DNA from: CAZEHJ01 sp964512485
GTDB lineage: Bacteria; Bacteroidota; Rhodothermia; Rhodothermales; UBA10348
Assembly: GCA_964512485.1 (NCBI GenBank)
Contig: CAZEHJ010000077.1
Span: 1-16,521 of the forward strand
Length of the DNA: 16,521 bases
Direction of reading: 5' to 3'
Under the pieces are notes generated by a model. That model was not told the origin of the DNA and made no database searches. It worked only from the letters and a program-made list of their open reading frames with translations. The translations under genes were made by a program, and so were the position numbers. Position 1 is the first letter of the stretch. Every line of letters starts with the position of its first letter. Below are positions 14,195 to 16,521 of this stretch, one piece after another.

Positions 14195-16408
14195 ATGGCT
14201 GAGTCCAGCCAGGTTACCAAAACCAGAAAAACTTTTCGCGAACGGTTTGCCGGACGTGGACCGTTGGTGCTGTTTGGAAGTCTGGCGGCGATCTGCATCG
14301 GCGCCGGGGTCGGATTTCATTTTCAGGAGTGGAGTTCCCAGATCCCTTCATCCACATCAATCTATCTGGTGTACTCCACCATCACGACGCTGGGATTCGG
14401 TTCGTTCTGGCTCTTCCTGAAGCGCTACTACAAGTTTAAAGAGGACTCCCCTTCTAAAACTCTCTGGTCCGTCCTGATTACAGGATTCATTCTCGTAGCG
14501 ATCGCTTCCGTTACTTCACGCTTTGGAACGGGAATCGCACCAGGATTGGATTTGGGACTCGGCTTTGATATCAGCACCGGAATCGCTCTCACGATTCCTA
14601 CCATCATAAAAATGGTAGTCATCTCGGTAGCACAGATCACGTTCGCGTTCATCCTGATGCACCGCCTGCAGGGTTTGGTACTCGTTCGACGCTCAAAATC
14701 AAGCCAGAGGAACTGGAATCTCATGCTTGTCCTCATGGCGGTCACGTCCCTTTCCACTCTGATGAACAATCCAGGAGTGAGTCAGAATCAGTGGCAAAGC
14801 GTCTCGATGGTCGTATCTGCCGTTTTCATGATCGTCAATGCTTTCCGTCTCTCGTGGATCGTTTTTCTTTCGTTCAAAGAGAAATTCGCAACGATCGGAC
14901 TATGTCTGGTGTTGGCAACTTTCGTAATACTTTCGCTCGGTGTAGGAGATCTGGACTCAAATCTGCTCATCCCCGGTGGCTACGAGTATCTGGAACACTA
15001 CTTCATGCCCTTGGCAACGTTCGTGGGGCAAGTATCCATTTTTGGAATTTTGTACTGCGGCACTGCTTTCCTTTCGCTTCTGTTCCATTTACCAACGTCC
15101 GGAGATTACGAACAGCGTGCAGGTGAACGAGCTACGATGCATTCCCTGGCGCACCTGGTTGGACAAGTTTTCGACGCCGACCGGCTCTTTGCGAGTGTCG
15201 CTTCCGCTCCCGTTGAGGCGGGATCCGCCGATGCCTCCTGGTTGGTCATGCCCGACCCTCAATCGGGCTCGCTTCGCCATCACGTCGTTTCGTCTCACAA
15301 TATTTCGCCCGAGCGAATCGACGAACTCGTTGATTCTGCACTGATGGTTAATGAAATGAGTACGGAAGGCGGACCCGTGGTGATTCGAGAAGCCCCTGGC
15401 GATCATCGTCTGAACATTAAGCCTGGCGATCAGATGGGCAGCCTTCTTGTCGTGCCTCTTGTTGCACGAGATGAACTGATTGGTGCCCTGTTCGCGTCAA
15501 AAGCTGTCGTGAGCGGTTTTGAGAGAGATGATATCGAAACGGTCAGCATTTTTGCAGCTCAGGCCGCAGTCGCAATTGACAACGCTCGTCTGTTCGAGCA
15601 GCAGGTCGAAAAAGAACGGCTGTCCAGAGAGCTTTCCATCGCCCGAGAGGTGCAAAGAAAACTGCTGCCTCAAACCGTTCCCCGCCTCAGCGGAGTCACG
15701 ATGGCGGCAAGCAGCGTTTCTGCTCAGGAAGTTGGAGGCGACTACTACGATTTTGTGAAGCTGGACGACGATCGCTACGGCATAATTATCGGAGACGTTT
15801 CCGGGAAGGGAACATCAGCAGCTTTTTACATGGCCGAAATGCAGGGAATATTTCAGTCGGTCAGTCGCCTGGCTTCTACGCCGAGCATCTTCCTGCATCA
15901 CGCCAATATGGCCCTCGCTCAGAGCCTGGACCGAAATGTATTCATCTCTGCCATCTACGGAATTCTGGACCTCAAGAACGAAACGTTCGACATCGCTCGA
16001 GCTGGTCACTGTCCGGCGGCGACAATTCGCATCGATGGCGAGTCCCGCTATATCCGAACGAAAGGCCTCGGACTGGGTCTGGACAGAGGTGATCTGTTTT
16101 TGAAAAGCCTGAACGAAGAACAGATTGATCTGAATCCGGGAGACGTATTCGTTCTCTATACCGACGGAGTCGTGGAAAGCAGAAATCCGGAAGGTGAAGA
16201 GTATGGTTACGACCGCTTGATGGAAGCAATCAACACGAATAGACATGAGGATGCCGACGGTATTCACGAGGCAATCCTCAGAGATCTGCGATTGTTCATG
16301 GGAAATGAGGAATATGATGACGATATGACACTTCTTGTGATCAAATGGCACGGCCTCCCACTTCAAATGCTCACTCACTCAGAAGAGGAAATAAAAGAAT
16401 CCATTTGA
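14195..16408 (+). CDS. Membrane GAF-SpoIIE (PP2C-type) serine phosphatase
   Basis: Protein of 737 residues in three parts. Residues about 24-297 hold roughly eight hydrophobic membrane segments (near 24-43, 54-75, 90-108, 130-154, 173-190, 203-225, 231-250, 269-297). A GAF-like domain follows (about 316-467). A charged helical linker (463-492, ending REVQRKLLPQ) then leads to an RsbU/SpoIIE-type PP2C domain (500-727). The phosphatase metal residues are all present: EVGGDYYDF (D516), IGDVSGKG (D534), LYTDGVVE (D657) and DDDMTLL (D710). Such enzymes dephosphorylate anti-sigma-factor antagonists in partner-switching pathways, but no antagonist or kinase gene is in view. The membrane part matches no sensor I can name. 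ATG at 14195, no Shine-Dalgarno. It is divergent from the four-repeat protein. Confidence 0.94.
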   Translation: MAESSQVTKTRKTFRERFAGRGPLVLFGSLAAICIGAGVGFHFQEWSSQIPSSTSIYLVYSTITTLGFGSFWLFLKRYYKFKEDSPSKTLWSVLITGFILVAIASVTSRFGTGIAPGLDLGLGFDISTGIALTIPTIIKMVVISVAQITFAFILMHRLQGLVLVRRSKSSQRNWNLMLVLMAVTSLSTLMNNPGVSQNQWQSVSMVVSAVFMIVNAFRLSWIVFLSFKEKFATIGLCLVLATFVILSLGVGDLDSNLLIPGGYEYLEHYFMPLATFVGQVSIFGILYCGTAFLSLLFHLPTSGDYEQRAGERATMHSLAHLVGQVFDADRLFASVASAPVEAGSADASWLVMPDPQSGSLRHHVVSSHNISPERIDELVDSALMVNEMSTEGGPVVIREAPGDHRLNIKPGDQMGSLLVVPLVARDELIGALFASKAVVSGFERDDIETVSIFAAQAAVAIDNARLFEQQVEKERLSRELSIAREVQRKLLPQTVPRLSGVTMAASSVSAQEVGGDYYDFVKLDDDRYGIIIGDVSGKGTSAAFYMAEMQGIFQSVSRLASTPSIFLHHANMALAQSLDRNVFISAIYGILDLKNETFDIARAGHCPAATIRIDGESRYIRTKGLGLGLDRGDLFLKSLNEEQIDLNPGDVFVLYTDGVVESRNPEGEEYGYDRLMEAINTNRHEDADGIHEAILRDLRLFMGNEEYDDDMTLLVIKWHGLPLQMLTHSEEEIKESI

Positions 16409-16444
16409 CGCAGTATCTTGCGCCGACCTTCAATCATCCCGGAC

Positions 16445-16474
16445 GACAATCTTGTCAAGCGAGACTAGATTGTC
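16445..16474 (+). promoter_or_regulatory. 8-bp inverted repeat abutting the start of the last gene
   Basis: GACAATCT (16445-16452) and AGATTGTC (16467-16474) are perfect complements with a 14-base loop. The second arm ends on the base before the ATG at 16475. There is no T-run, so it is not a terminator for the phosphatase gene. It could be a translational control hairpin or an operator. Confidence 0.4.
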
Positions 16475-16521
16475 ATGGAAGACAACACTTTAACGAGAAC
16501 CACCCTATATCATGAGCAATT
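16475..16521 (+). CDS. 5' end of a gene, possibly aminomethyltransferase (gcvT)
   Basis: Fifteen codons from an ATG, open to the window edge, 66 bases after the phosphatase stop. The peptide MEDNTLTRTTLYHEQ resembles the start of glycine cleavage T proteins, which commonly open with Lys/Thr-Arg-Thr-x-Leu-Tyr-x-Glu-His. If so, it would pass the methylene group of glycine to tetrahydrofolate. The evidence is one short motif, so the call is tentative. No Shine-Dalgarno is seen. Confidence 0.4.
   Translation, partial: MEDNTLTRTTLYHEQ

Noticed and set aside
15815..16378. 187-codon open frame on the minus strand
   Set aside because: Antisense to the PP2C phosphatase domain, which has all its metal residues; the frame is a codon-bias shadow.

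Overview
The window is a compact stretch of bacterial chromosome with about fifteen genes, short gaps and no sign of mobile DNA, tRNA, rRNA or CRISPR. The source looks like a member of the Bacteroidota in the broad sense, perhaps a Balneolota/Rhodothermota-type lineage. This is an inference from family features: an Mrp ATPase with no CxxC pair and an FTPPELPENKYY segment, a PrmA with a NINR catalytic-loop motif, a short HSDR_N protein, a short Ppx, and almost no Shine-Dalgarno sequences. No marker gene fixes the taxon.

Layout. (1) 3-1181, plus: a PLP-dependent aminotransferase, which shares a CTAG at its stop with the convergent gene. (2) 1178-5868, minus: reading in the direction of transcription, pyrR-pyrB (pyrimidine synthesis), then gdhA (ammonia assimilation) behind its own promoter-like region, then a strong terminator, then a small HSDR_N-type nuclease-fold protein and a SAL1/HAL2-like bisphosphate nucleotidase. 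(3) 6005-8731, plus: a lone DUF58/von Willebrand protein and a secreted M28 metallopeptidase, ending at a 16-bp-stem bidirectional terminator. (4) 8836-14083, minus: a run of a membrane-anchored four-repeat protein of unknown function, prmA, a short Ppx/GppA phosphatase, mrp and an Nfu-type Fe-S protein. The last two form an Fe-S cluster assembly/carrier pair. (5) 14195-16408, plus: a membrane-GAF-SpoIIE/PP2C phosphatase divergent from the repeat protein, followed by the first 15 codons of a gene that may be gcvT.

Most of the window is housekeeping: nitrogen and pyrimidine metabolism, PAP turnover, Fe-S assembly and ribosomal protein methylation. The least explained part is 12.2-16.4 kb. There a protein built from four diverged copies of a roughly 105-residue domain is transcribed divergently from a membrane PP2C phosphatase, across a leader that may hold two tiny reading frames. 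Smaller points of interest are a palindromic operator-like site downstream of the gdhA promoter, paired inverted repeats in the pyrR/DUF58 divergent region, and hairpins that abut the start codons of prmA and the last gene.
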